A DNA stretch of 10,855 nt, taken from Bacteroidales bacterium (GTDB lineage Bacteria > Bacteroidota > Bacteroidia > Bacteroidales > UBA7960). Position 1 is the stretch's first letter, and every line of letters begins with the position of its first letter. The position numbers and the translations under genes were made by a program. This document shows, in pieces, positions 1-7,115 of the stretch. The DNA lies in assembly GCA_003557965.1 (NCBI GenBank), contig PWND01000312.1, forward strand, positions 1 to 10,855, read 5' to 3'. The notes beneath the pieces are model-generated. The model saw nothing but the letters and a program-made list of their open reading frames with translations, was not told the DNA's origin and searched no databases.

Positions 1-36
1 CCAGTATGTTTTTGTTATTTGTTTGTTTTGCGATAC

Positions 37-1434
37 TTACTTTCCAATACAAAACTTCTCGAAAATATTCCCAAGTATTTCATCGTTGGTGACTTCGCCG
101 GTGATGCTGCCTAAGTGATAGAGCGCTGTGCGAAGGTCAACGGCGAGGAGGTCGCCGCTGAGGTTGTTGTCGAGGCCTTTCTTTACTTGTTTTACTGCTT
201 CGAGGGTGTTTTTCAGGGCTTCATAATGGCGCGAGTTGGTTACTATTGTCTGATTCTCCTCCTCTGCTCCTGCGGCTGCTGTTTTTAAGAGGCTGTCTGT
301 TAGCATCTGGATGTTTTCTTTTCGCTTTGCCGAGACAAAAATGGTTTCGAGTTCAACAAGGTTTTTAAAGTGGTGAGGCATTTCTTGCAGAAGATCTATT
401 TTATTGGCAATCAGTATAAGTTTTTTATCCTTGTCGTCAATATTTTTCCTGAAATCATCAATAGTGTCGCAAATTTCTTCCATGCTTGTCCGGCTCGCAT
501 CAAACAGGTATAAAACAATTGCAGCTTGCTGAACTTTCTCCATTGTTTTCTTCATGCCGATATTTTCAATTTCGTCGCCGCTCTCACGCAGTCCTGCAGT
601 ATCAACAAACCTGAAGGCAATATTATCTATGATGATAGTATCTTCTATAGCGTCGCGAGTGGTTCCGGGAATTTCCGAAACTATTGCTTTTTCTTCATTG
701 AAAATTGCATTCAGGAGCGTTGACTTCCCAACATTTGGCTTTCCGATAATAGCTACAGGAATTCCGTGCTTCAGCACATTTCCCTTGGCAAAAGAATTGA
801 TAAGCCTGTTTACCTCTGCTTTGATTTTTTTAAGCAAATCATAAAGCTTCTTTCTGCTGGCAAATTCAACATCTTCCTCGCTAAAATCGAGCTCAAGTTC
901 AATAAGTGAGGCAAAATCAACAAGCTGCTGACGCAATTCCTGGATGTTTTTTGAAAAATGTCCGCGCATCTGTCTGAAAGCGAGATTATGCGATGCTTTG
1001 CTGTTTGCGGCAACAAGATCAGCAACTGCTTCTGCTTGCGACAAATCCATTTTGCCATTCATAAAAGCCCTAAGAGTAAACTCACCCGGCCTTGCCATCC
1101 GGACCTTATTGTCCATCAAAATCCGTAATACCTCCTGAACAATATATGGAGAAGCATGACATGAAAGTTCAACAACATCTTCGCCGGTATAGCTTTTCTT
1201 TCCGGCAAATTTTGTGGCCAACACCTCGTCTATCTGTTTCTTTCCATCATGGATGTATCCCAAAACTACTTTATGAGATTCCAGCTTCTTAAAATCGGCT
1301 GATTTATAGGCGGCTTTGAAGATCTTATCTATAACTTCAAATGCCTTAGAACCAGAAATTCTAATTACCGTAATTGCACCCCCGGTAGTAGCCGGAGCAC
1401 AAATTGTGTCGTCTGTCAGATACTGTTTTTCCAT
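37..1434 (-). CDS. mnmE: tRNA uridine-5-carboxymethylaminomethyl modification GTPase MnmE
   Basis: MnmE (TrmE) works with MnmG in the cytoplasm to install the carboxymethylaminomethyl group on the wobble uridine of certain tRNAs, a GTP-, folate- and FAD-dependent reaction. The 465-residue product has the full family layout: an N-terminal folate-binding domain starting DDTICAPATTGGAITVIRISG, a helical region, an inserted G domain, and the C-terminal FCIGK tail holding the conserved Cys (C462). G-domain motifs are GKPNVGKS (231-238), TTRD (258-261), DTAG (278-281) and NKID (344-347). I chose the ATG at 1434 over the in-frame ATG at 1449: it is preceded at a good distance by GGGAGG, and homologues have only a few residues before the DTI motif. 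The length matches the family (about 450-470). It stands alone here, separated from the upstream oxidoreductase by about 360 bp of repeats. I saw no clear promoter or terminator. Confidence 0.97.
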   Translation of the reverse strand: MEKQYLTDDTICAPATTGGAITVIRISGSKAFEVIDKIFKAAYKSADFKKLESHKVVLGYIHDGKKQIDEVLATKFAGKKSYTGEDVVELSCHASPYIVQEVLRILMDNKVRMARPGEFTLRAFMNGKMDLSQAEAVADLVAANSKASHNLAFRQMRGHFSKNIQELRQQLVDFASLIELELDFSEEDVEFASRKKLYDLLKKIKAEVNRLINSFAKGNVLKHGIPVAIIGKPNVGKSTLLNAIFNEEKAIVSEIPGTTRDAIEDTIIIDNIAFRFVDTAGLRESGDEIENIGMKKTMEKVQQAAIVLYLFDASRTSMEEICDTIDDFRKNIDDKDKKLILIANKIDLLQEMPHHFKNLVELETIFVSAKRKENIQMLTDSLLKTAAAGAEEENQTIVTNSRHYEALKNTLEAVKQVKKGLDNNLSGDLLAVDLRTALYHLGSITGEVTNDEILGNIFEKFCIGK

Positions 1435-1441
1435 TTTTTGG

Positions 1442-1447
1442 CCTCCC
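1442..1447 (-). promoter_or_regulatory. Shine-Dalgarno-like site before mnmE
   Basis: On the minus strand GGGAGG lies seven bases upstream of the ATG at 1434, and overlaps an alternative in-frame ATG at 1449. It supports the downstream start. It is notable because Bacteroidota mostly initiate translation without such a site, and the other genes here have only AT-rich leaders. It could be coincidental. Confidence 0.4.
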
Positions 1448-1509
1448 ATATTTTTATTTTTGTGTTTTTCGTTACATTTTCACTATCAACGCAATGAATT
1501 ATACAAATT

Positions 1510-1595
1510 GGAACACTGATGACACAGATTTATACTGATTTACACAGATTATTTTATCAGTGACTATCCGTCTAATCCGTCTTAATCCGTGTTCC
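1510..1595. repeat. 86-bp imperfect inverted repeat with 10-bp internal period
   Basis: The ends are exact inverted copies, GGAACAC at 1510-1516 and GTGTTCC at 1589-1595. The left arm contains three consecutive 10-mers ending GATT (GACACAGATT, TATACTGATT, TACACAGATT; 1521-1550). The right arm contains the complementary theme AATCCGT twice at the same 10-bp spacing. ATCAGTGA at 1557-1564 forms part of the turn. This looks like an interspersed palindromic repeat of the ACAGATT/AATCCGT type, which I recall from intergenic regions of Bacteroidota and other phyla; that family link is from memory and untested. Confidence 0.7.
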
Positions 1596-1606
1596 TAATG
1601 ATCTAA

Positions 1607-1661
1607 CCCCTAAATCCCTTTCACCCCCAACACCGTTGTTTTATGAGTTCCTCTTTAGGGG
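1607..1661. repeat. Inverted repeat CCCCTAAA ... TTTAGGGG
   Basis: CCCCTAAA at 1607-1614 is a perfect inverted match to TTTAGGGG at 1654-1661, with a 39-base interval that contains a small inner dyad (AACACCGTTGTT, 1629-1640). A second GGGG block follows at 1664-1668. It may be a degenerate palindromic intergenic repeat. It is unlikely to be an intrinsic terminator because the loop is long and no T-run follows on the minus strand. Confidence 0.5.
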
Positions 1662-1759
1662 CCAGGGGTCTAAAAAGCTGAAAGCTCAAAGTAATTTATC
1701 GCTTTTACCATGCCTTTCCTAATTTCAACGGGACCTCTCACTAACGTTCTAGGTGACGA

Positions 1760-1807
1760 TCAACCAATCAACCAATTAACCAATTTCCCAATCAACCAAT
1801 TAACCAC
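1760..1807. repeat. Octamer array, six units of TYAACCAA type
   Basis: Six in-phase 8-bp units read TCAACCAA, TCAACCAA, TTAACCAA, TTTCCCAA, TCAACCAA, TTAACCAC. The array ends five bases before the stop codon of the oxidoreductase gene, so it lies at the very 3' side of that transcript. Bases 1770-1800 are identical to the reverse complement of 10728-10758 in the longer array at the right end of the window. Confidence 0.85.
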
Positions 1808-1811
1808 CTGC

Positions 1812-3689
1812 CTAAAACTCCCTCAAAACCTCGTGTGCTCCTTTGTGAATCTCGTACCAGAATTCAAGAGCGGCTTCCTGTTTGTTTTCATTAAATTTCT
1901 TCTGCCAATCCACCAGGGCTTTGCTTTTATCACCTTCTCGTATTTTTTTCTCAATGAAGGTTTGTATGAAATCCGCATTTCTTTCCGATTCCCAGAATAT
2001 TGATGCGTTACGGCTGTGTATTCTGCTTGCTGTAAGCGCAATGCTCTTCAGAAAGCCTTCTTTGTCGCCAAACAGTTTATCCATAATATCCGGCATCAGG
2101 TCTTCTGCCCACGCACGGTGAAAGCGGCATATCCCAAGATTGTCAATCATCGGTTCTTTTACCATTCTACGAGCATTTTCCCTTCCGAGTTCTCTGGGTT
2201 CTATAAAATCTTTTCCATAATTCATATAGTATTTGCCCATAATGCTCATTGGCGAAAGCACTCCCGGAGTCCAGTACTGATTTGGGACAATCCACCCGTG
2301 ACGTGCAAAAGCGTTAAAAACGAACATATCCATTATCTTTTGGCCGTTTTTTCGAGCCATGTTACGGGCATACTTTCTTGCTCCTTCATTAAGGTTGATT
2401 TTGCTATCAGGTTTTACAATTTCATCAAGCAGCTGCATTGCCAGGTTGGCGTTGTGCATTGAATCTTCAACAAGGTCAAAGTTTTCGGTAGTAAAAACCG
2501 GTTTGTCCTTTAAACCTAACTCTTCAGGTTTTACAAGGCCTTCGTACACACATTCAAGAAGCCATGACAACACACCTCCAACGCTGATGGCGTCAAAACC
2601 CAGGCTATCGGCTTTCATATTAAGAAGTTCTGCTGCTCTTTGGTCAAATATGCCACATAATGGCCCCATAGTCTGATAAGGTTCATAGTCTTTTTTAAAC
2701 TCCCCGTTAAGCTTTTTGCAAACGGCAGCACATGGTTCTCCACATGTTTTTTGCTGTTTCTTTTCTATTGTTTCCTCATTAAACTGCTTAAGGTAATGGT
2801 TAAGAACAAATTTTTCATGCAGTTTAGCCCGCTCCTCATCGCTCCAGTATATTGTTCTGTAATTGAAGGCAATGATATTGTCTTTCATTGTGGCGTAGTT
2901 AACACCAAAAGTTCCACCTGTATTAAAGGCGGGGTCATACCTGTATTTAGTAGTTGCTTCCATATCTTTAGCAGATAATTTCATCTGGTAGCGTTCTTTA
3001 AACCAGGTATCAGCTACATTTCGGTCTCTGAAATCTTCATCCACAAATGTGCCGCCATAAATTATTGCGGCAATGCCATGCTGTTGAAGCATTTTAGTAC
3101 CAAAGCCTCCCCTGCCTGCCCAGCAATCAGCGTGCGTAATATTGCCTTTTCTTATTGGGGCAGAGCCAATGGCTCCAAAATCAGTATATAATGATGCCGG
3201 CCCTGTGGCTATCACACGAGGATCGTTTTCATACTTATCTCCAAACAAATCAAGTGCATACTGCATTAATGAATAAACGCCTTTACGGCCTTCTTCCCAT
3301 ATTTTCCTAAGCCTTACGGGAACAATTTCAACTTCAATTTCTTCGCCATGATTACGATTAAGGTATAATATTGAGGGAGTATTTGCTTTCCCAACTATTG
3401 ACAGCATATCTATTCCCAGGTTGTCGAATATCAGGCCGGCACCTCCCATTGAAGAGATAAAGAAGCCGTGCCAGCAAGGGCTAAATCCGTTGAATATAAG
3501 TCTGTTTGAGCCCGGGAAAATACTTCCGGCCAGTAGCCCTGTGCCGATATTAAGGCTGTCATGTTTTTTTGCCAGGTGAATGCCAAGATCAACAGGCCCC
3601 CATGCTTTGCCAATTTCATATCTCTTAACTTTGTAAAAGCCTGTCTCCGAATCTATAAATAATGTTTTTAAGTGTGATTGTTCCAGCAT
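1812..3689 (-). CDS. Aldehyde:ferredoxin oxidoreductase family protein (tungstopterin, [4Fe-4S])
   Basis: Members of this family oxidise aldehydes to carboxylic acids (or the reverse) in the cytoplasm, passing electrons to ferredoxin, with a tungsten bis-pterin cofactor and one [4Fe-4S] cluster. The 625-residue length fits. The N-terminal pterin-binding domain (about 1-210) contains NIGTGLLAGSIFPGSNR (47-63) and SSMGGAGLIFDNLGIDMLSIVGK (79-101). Cluster ligands appear as C316, C320, C324 and the distal C521 in DNLGICRF. The spacing is CxxxCxxxC, whereas classical archaeal AOR has CxxCxxxC. The stretch around GPLCGIFDQ (342-350) and LGFDAISVGGVLSWLLEC (363-380) is typical of the AOR C-terminal domain. 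Substrate cannot be read from sequence; the TGGTFGVNY segment and the cluster spacing make me suspect a branch nearer glyceraldehyde-3-phosphate oxidoreductase than classical AOR, which is inference. No ferredoxin, molybdopterin or tungstate-uptake gene is adjacent. It is divergent from the transporter gene. Confidence 0.93.
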   Translation of the reverse strand: MLEQSHLKTLFIDSETGFYKVKRYEIGKAWGPVDLGIHLAKKHDSLNIGTGLLAGSIFPGSNRLIFNGFSPCWHGFFISSMGGAGLIFDNLGIDMLSIVGKANTPSILYLNRNHGEEIEVEIVPVRLRKIWEEGRKGVYSLMQYALDLFGDKYENDPRVIATGPASLYTDFGAIGSAPIRKGNITHADCWAGRGGFGTKMLQQHGIAAIIYGGTFVDEDFRDRNVADTWFKERYQMKLSAKDMEATTKYRYDPAFNTGGTFGVNYATMKDNIIAFNYRTIYWSDEERAKLHEKFVLNHYLKQFNEETIEKKQQKTCGEPCAAVCKKLNGEFKKDYEPYQTMGPLCGIFDQRAAELLNMKADSLGFDAISVGGVLSWLLECVYEGLVKPEELGLKDKPVFTTENFDLVEDSMHNANLAMQLLDEIVKPDSKINLNEGARKYARNMARKNGQKIMDMFVFNAFARHGWIVPNQYWTPGVLSPMSIMGKYYMNYGKDFIEPRELGRENARRMVKEPMIDNLGICRFHRAWAEDLMPDIMDKLFGDKEGFLKSIALTASRIHSRNASIFWESERNADFIQTFIEKKIREGDKSKALVDWQKKFNENKQEAALEFWYEIHKGAHEVLREF

Positions 3690-3757
3690 ATCTCAATGTA
3701 TTAATGATATTTGATTTATAAAAATAAATGTGATTTTTTTACAACTTTCACTTAATA

Positions 3758-3765
3758 CAAAAATA
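3758..3765 (-). promoter_or_regulatory. TAnnTTTG promoter element for the oxidoreductase
   Basis: On the minus strand this reads TATTTTTG followed by TA, matching the Bacteroidota -7 consensus TAnnTTTG. It lies about 70 bp before the start codon. No convincing TTG -33 element is seen at the usual distance. The same 10-mer TATTTTTGTA precedes hpt and the gene upstream of dapF, which supports it. Confidence 0.6.
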
Positions 3766-3802
3766 ATCTATTTCAAAACATTGTCCGAATATATAAAAAT
3801 AA

Positions 3803-3835
3803 TTTGCATACTTAAAAATTAATATTCTAATTTTG
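3803..3835 (+). promoter_or_regulatory. Bacteroidota-type promoter for the AspT-like transporter
   Basis: TTTG at 3803-3806 and TAATTTTG at 3828-3835 are separated by 21 bp, fitting the TTTG/N17-23/TAnnTTTG pattern of the Bacteroidota primary sigma factor. Transcription would begin around 3842, leaving a leader of about 50 bases before the ATG at 3895. This is the best two-part promoter in the window. Confidence 0.7.
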
Positions 3836-3894
3836 CACTTTGAAAGCTGCTGGTAAATGCAGTGTTGTGTCAGCTATTATTAAAAATTTTCAAA

Positions 3895-5493
3895 ATGGGC
3901 CTGGTTTCTGACTTCCTTTCAGAAGGATATTTTCTGCTGTTTCTAATAATTACGCTGGGAATTATTGTTGGCAGGTTAAAAATCAGAAAATTTTCACTTG
4001 ACTTATCGGCTGTCATTATTGTAGCTCTGGTTCTCGGCCATTTTGGTTACCTGGTACCTGCTGAGTTTCAAACAATCGGGCTGTTATTCTTTATATTTAC
4101 CATAGGTATTCAGGCCGGCCCGGGCTTTTTTGAGTCTTTCAACAAGAATGGCATAAAGCTGGTTATGATAAGCTTTGTTTTGTTGTTTACTGCAGCTTTG
4201 CTAACAAAAATAACTGCTCATATTTTTAATATAGAGGGTGCTTTAGCTGTTGGGGTATTTAACGGCGCATTAACAAGCACACCCGGCTTGGCAGCCGCAA
4301 TTGAAGCCACAGGTTCTCCTAATGCTTCCATAGGATACGGAATTGCGTACACTTTTGGTGTGATTGGCGTGATATTACTACTTGGGCTTTTCAATATAAT
4401 TTTTAAAGTTAACCTAAATGACGAAGAAAAGAAATATAATGATCAGATTGCTGAAGAGTTTCCCAATGTAATAAACCGTAATTTAATTGTTACAAATTCA
4501 AATATTGATGGTAAAACCATTAAAGAACTTAAAATTGGCACAATGTCAAACGCTGTAATATCAAGGGTTAAGCATGGCGTATATGCTATTACGCCTACAA
4601 AAGACACCAAGCTTCATTTAGGAGATATTGTGAAAGTTGTGGGGACTGAAGATGCTATTAAAAAAGCAAGTGTGCTTATCGGAGATACCACCGAGGAAGA
4701 TATTCCACTGGAAGACAACTATAAGGTAAACTGGGTTTTGGTTACAAATAAGAAAGTTGTAAATAACTCGTTGGGCTCATTAAACCTTACAAAAAACTAC
4801 AATGCTACAATAACCCGTATCAGAAGGAGCGGTATTGACATTACGCCATCAGCAAAAAGCCGGTTAAGATTCGGGGATAAAGTTCTTGTTGCAAGCGACA
4901 ATGAAAACATGAGGCTGGTAATGAAACTGTTAGGCAATGAAGAAAGGAGGCTGAGTGAATCTAATTTCCTGCCAATAAGTCTTGGAATAATTATAGGGGT
5001 TCTTGTTGGCGCAATCAACATTCCTTTCTTTGGCTATTTTAACTTCAGTCTTGGAATTACCGGCGGTGTTTTAACAACAGCATTACTGCTAAGCAAAGTA
5101 GGTAAAACAGGTGGAATAATATGGTCAATGTCGGGAAATGGAAATCAACTATTGAGAAAGTTGGGAATGCTGATGTTTTTATCAACGGTAGGCACACATG
5201 CGGGGGCACAGATTTCAGACACATGGATATTGTACGGCTGGTCAATAGTTATTATGGGAGCAATAATTACAGTAATTCCAATGGTAACAGCCATATTAAC
5301 GGGGCATTTAATTTTAAGATTAAACTTTCTTACTCTTTTAGGTGTTATTGCAGGAAGCATGACATCCACACCGGGACTTGGAGTTATTGACAATAAAACT
5401 AAAAGCGATGCCGCAAGTGTAGCTTATGCCACCGTATATCCTTTAGCACTTGTTATTATGATTATTTTTTCCAAAATACTTGCAAATATATAG
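3895..5493 (+). CDS. AspT/YidE-family transporter with two TrkA-C (RCK_C) domains
   Basis: This is an integral inner-membrane protein of the aspartate:alanine exchanger family (AspT, YidE, YbjL). The 532 residues show two homologous membrane halves (about 12-170 and 357-530), each with the signature TSTPGL (127-132 and 490-495), separated by a soluble section with two RCK_C/TrkA-C-like domains (about 195-262 and 277-347). FTIGIQAGPGFF (68-79) and STVGTHAGAQI (430-440) look like corresponding positions in the two halves. Substrate is unknown; AspT exchanges aspartate for alanine, while YidE-type relatives remain uncharacterised. I chose the ATG at 3895 rather than the GTG at 3862: it has an AT-rich leader, and GYFLLFLIITLGIIVGR is a normal family N terminus. 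It has its own promoter (3803-3835), is divergent from the oxidoreductase, and overlaps the convergent phosphatase gene by 51 bp. Confidence 0.93.
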   Translation: MGLVSDFLSEGYFLLFLIITLGIIVGRLKIRKFSLDLSAVIIVALVLGHFGYLVPAEFQTIGLLFFIFTIGIQAGPGFFESFNKNGIKLVMISFVLLFTAALLTKITAHIFNIEGALAVGVFNGALTSTPGLAAAIEATGSPNASIGYGIAYTFGVIGVILLLGLFNIIFKVNLNDEEKKYNDQIAEEFPNVINRNLIVTNSNIDGKTIKELKIGTMSNAVISRVKHGVYAITPTKDTKLHLGDIVKVVGTEDAIKKASVLIGDTTEEDIPLEDNYKVNWVLVTNKKVVNNSLGSLNLTKNYNATITRIRRSGIDITPSAKSRLRFGDKVLVASDNENMRLVMKLLGNEERRLSESNFLPISLGIIIGVLVGAINIPFFGYFNFSLGITGGVLTTALLLSKVGKTGGIIWSMSGNGNQLLRKLGMLMFLSTVGTHAGAQISDTWILYGWSIVIMGAIITVIPMVTAILTGHLILRLNFLTLLGVIAGSMTSTPGLGVIDNKTKSDAASVAYATVYPLALVIMIIFSKILANI

Positions 5494-6048
5494 TTTAATA
5501 TTTCCGGCATTATTCCAAAAATACCAAACAATATAGCCAAAAAACATACCTATTAACGCCCCAAATATTACATCGGCCGGATAATGCACTCCCAGGTAAA
5601 TGCGGCTATACGTGTTTAAAGCAGCATAAGAAAAGAAAATAATCCTTAGATATAAAAACTTCTTTTCGAAAAACAAAAGTGCTACAAAAGATGCTAATGC
5701 AAAAGTATTAGAAGAGTGAGCCGAGAAAAATCCAAACTGGCCGCCACATCTGAAATAATGTACAAATGGTTCTATTTCAGGGTTGTGACATGGCCTTAAT
5801 CGTTCAAATGTATATTTAAACAAATTTGAACTTTGGTCGCTTAATGTTATCAAAACAACTACGCACAACACAAGCCAGAGTGTGTTCCAACGATATTTTC
5901 TTATCATTAAAAAAAGTAAAAATGCATATAATGGCACCCATGTGTACTTTGCACTTATATATTGCATTATTACATCAAAAAAACTATTATTAATGCTATT
6001 TAGAAATAGAAAAAGTTCCCTGTCAAGATTTAATATAGCTTCAATCAT
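5443..6048 (-). CDS. PAP2-family membrane phosphatase
   Basis: This is a multi-pass membrane phosphatase of the PAP2 superfamily, whose members hydrolyse lipid phosphates such as phosphatidic acid, phosphatidylglycerophosphate or undecaprenyl diphosphate at the membrane surface. Of 201 residues, the three active-site motifs are visible: K78-x6-R85-P86 (KYTFERLRP), a divergent second motif FSAHS with H111 in place of the usual PSGH, and S148-R149-x5-H155-x3-D159 (SRIYLGVHYPAD). Hydrophobic segments lie around 36-50, 57-73, 115-146 and 158-178. It is the last gene of the apparent hpt-adk-obg-PAP2 cluster, 29 bp after obg. Its last 16 codons and stop are antisense to the end of the transporter gene. 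The substrate is not decidable from sequence; undecaprenyl diphosphate or a phospholipid phosphate are the natural candidates. Confidence 0.9.
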   Translation of the reverse strand: MIEAILNLDRELFLFLNSINNSFFDVIMQYISAKYTWVPLYAFLLFLMIRKYRWNTLWLVLCVVVLITLSDQSSNLFKYTFERLRPCHNPEIEPFVHYFRCGGQFGFFSAHSSNTFALASFVALLFFEKKFLYLRIIFFSYAALNTYSRIYLGVHYPADVIFGALIGMFFGYIVWYFWNNAGNIKLYICKYFGKNNHNNKC

Positions 6049-6077
6049 AAAACAACTTTTTGGTTACATATAAATCT

Positions 6078-7070
6078 TCAAATATCTTTATTTAAAGATT
6101 TCCATAGAATGTCTTTTAGTTCAACCAGGCCCATGTTTGTATGGGAAGAAATAAAAACACAAGGAATTCCAGGTATTTTAGTTTTTATTTTTTTTAGTTC
6201 TTGTTCCGGAAGTAAATCACATTTCGATACAGCCAGTACTCTTTCTTTATCCAGTAGTTCCGGGTTAAATTGTTTCAGTTCATTTTCAAGAATATTATAT
6301 TCATCTATAATGCTTTCAGCATCAACAGGAATAATGAACAAAAGTATAGAGTTTCTTTCAATATGTCTTAAAAACCTGTGCCCGATTCCTTTACCTTTGT
6401 GTGCCCCTTCAATAATTCCGGGTATATCAGCCATAGCAAATGATTTATGGCCTCTGTATGGGACTATGCCAAGATTAGGTACAAGTGTAGTAAAGGGATA
6501 GTCAGCAATTTTAGGTTTAGCAGCCGTAACAACTGATAACAGGGTTGATTTTCCGGCATTTGGAAATCCAACTAAACCAACGTCTGCCAGAATTTTAAGC
6601 TCAAGAATTACAGATTTTTCAATTCCCGGCAGTCCGGGTTGTGCATACCTGGGCGTTTGATTTGTTGAAGATTTAAAGTGGGTATTACCCAACCCGCCTT
6701 TTCCTCCTTCAATAATAACTTCAGTTTGGCCATGTTCGGTAATTTCAGCTAATACTTCATCTGTTTCAGCATCTTTTGCAATAGTGCCAAGCGGCACTTC
6801 AATAACTTTATCTTTACCAAAAGAACCTGACTTTTGCTGGCCGGCGCCGGGTTTGCCGTTTTCGGCTTTTACATGTCTCGTGTACCTGAGGTGCAATAAT
6901 GTCCATAAATGAGAATTGCCTTTAAGTATAACATGGCCTCCTCTGCCGCCGTCACCACCATCAGCGCCGCCTTTTGGCACATACTTGGCTCTGTGTAAGT
7001 GGTTAGAGCCGGCACCTCCCTTCCCCGAACGACAATATATTTTTATATGATCAACAAAGTTTGATGTCAT
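6078..7070 (-). CDS. obg: Obg/CgtA ribosome-assembly GTPase
   Basis: Obg is an essential GTPase bound to the large ribosomal subunit precursor, linking ribosome maturation with stress and growth signals. The 330-residue product has the glycine-rich Obg fold at 1-158 (KGGADGGDGGRGGHV at 33-47, GGKGGLGNTHF at 122-132) and a G domain with GFPNAGKS (168-175), YPFTT (191-195), DIPG (215-218) and SKCD (282-285). The fourth G motif has Ser in place of the usual Asn of NKxD. The protein ends right after the G domain, so the C-terminal OCT domain of many Firmicutes and actinobacterial Obg proteins is absent. It follows adk by 45 bp with no promoter motif in between, so co-transcription from the hpt promoter is likely. 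Confidence 0.97.
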   Translation of the reverse strand: MTSNFVDHIKIYCRSGKGGAGSNHLHRAKYVPKGGADGGDGGRGGHVILKGNSHLWTLLHLRYTRHVKAENGKPGAGQQKSGSFGKDKVIEVPLGTIAKDAETDEVLAEITEHGQTEVIIEGGKGGLGNTHFKSSTNQTPRYAQPGLPGIEKSVILELKILADVGLVGFPNAGKSTLLSVVTAAKPKIADYPFTTLVPNLGIVPYRGHKSFAMADIPGIIEGAHKGKGIGHRFLRHIERNSILLFIIPVDAESIIDEYNILENELKQFNPELLDKERVLAVSKCDLLPEQELKKIKTKIPGIPCVFISSHTNMGLVELKDILWKSLNKDI

Positions 7071-7115
7071 TTATTACGTATTTTGATAATATTAAAAACT
7101 GTAGTAAGCAAAAAC

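Larger units (their letters stand above)
1450..1811. other. Gene-free repeat-rich spacer between mnmE and the oxidoreductase
   Basis: I see no credible coding sequence in these 362 bp. The stretch is a mosaic of unrelated short repeats: an 86-bp imperfect inverted repeat (1510-1595), a CCCCTAAA/TTTAGGGG inverted pair (1607-1661), the doubled phrase AAAGCTGAAAGCTCAAAG (1673-1690) and an 8-bp-period array (1760-1807). It has more C-rich segments than the flanking genes. No good TAnnTTTG promoter for mnmE was found; the closest is the minus-strand sequence TTACTTTG near 1688-1695, one base off. Confidence 0.7.

Noticed and set aside
1435..1449. Upstream ATG adding MGGQK to MnmE
   Set aside because: The codons themselves form the GGGAGG site in front of the next ATG, and homologues start close to the DTI motif.
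1760..1807. Octamer arrays as a CRISPR array
   Set aside because: Units are contiguous 8-mers with no unique spacers, and no cas gene is present.
3862..3894. GTG start giving an 11-residue longer transporter
   Set aside because: The ATG at 3895 has the better leader distance from the promoter and a normal family N terminus; the extension carries no recognisable feature.
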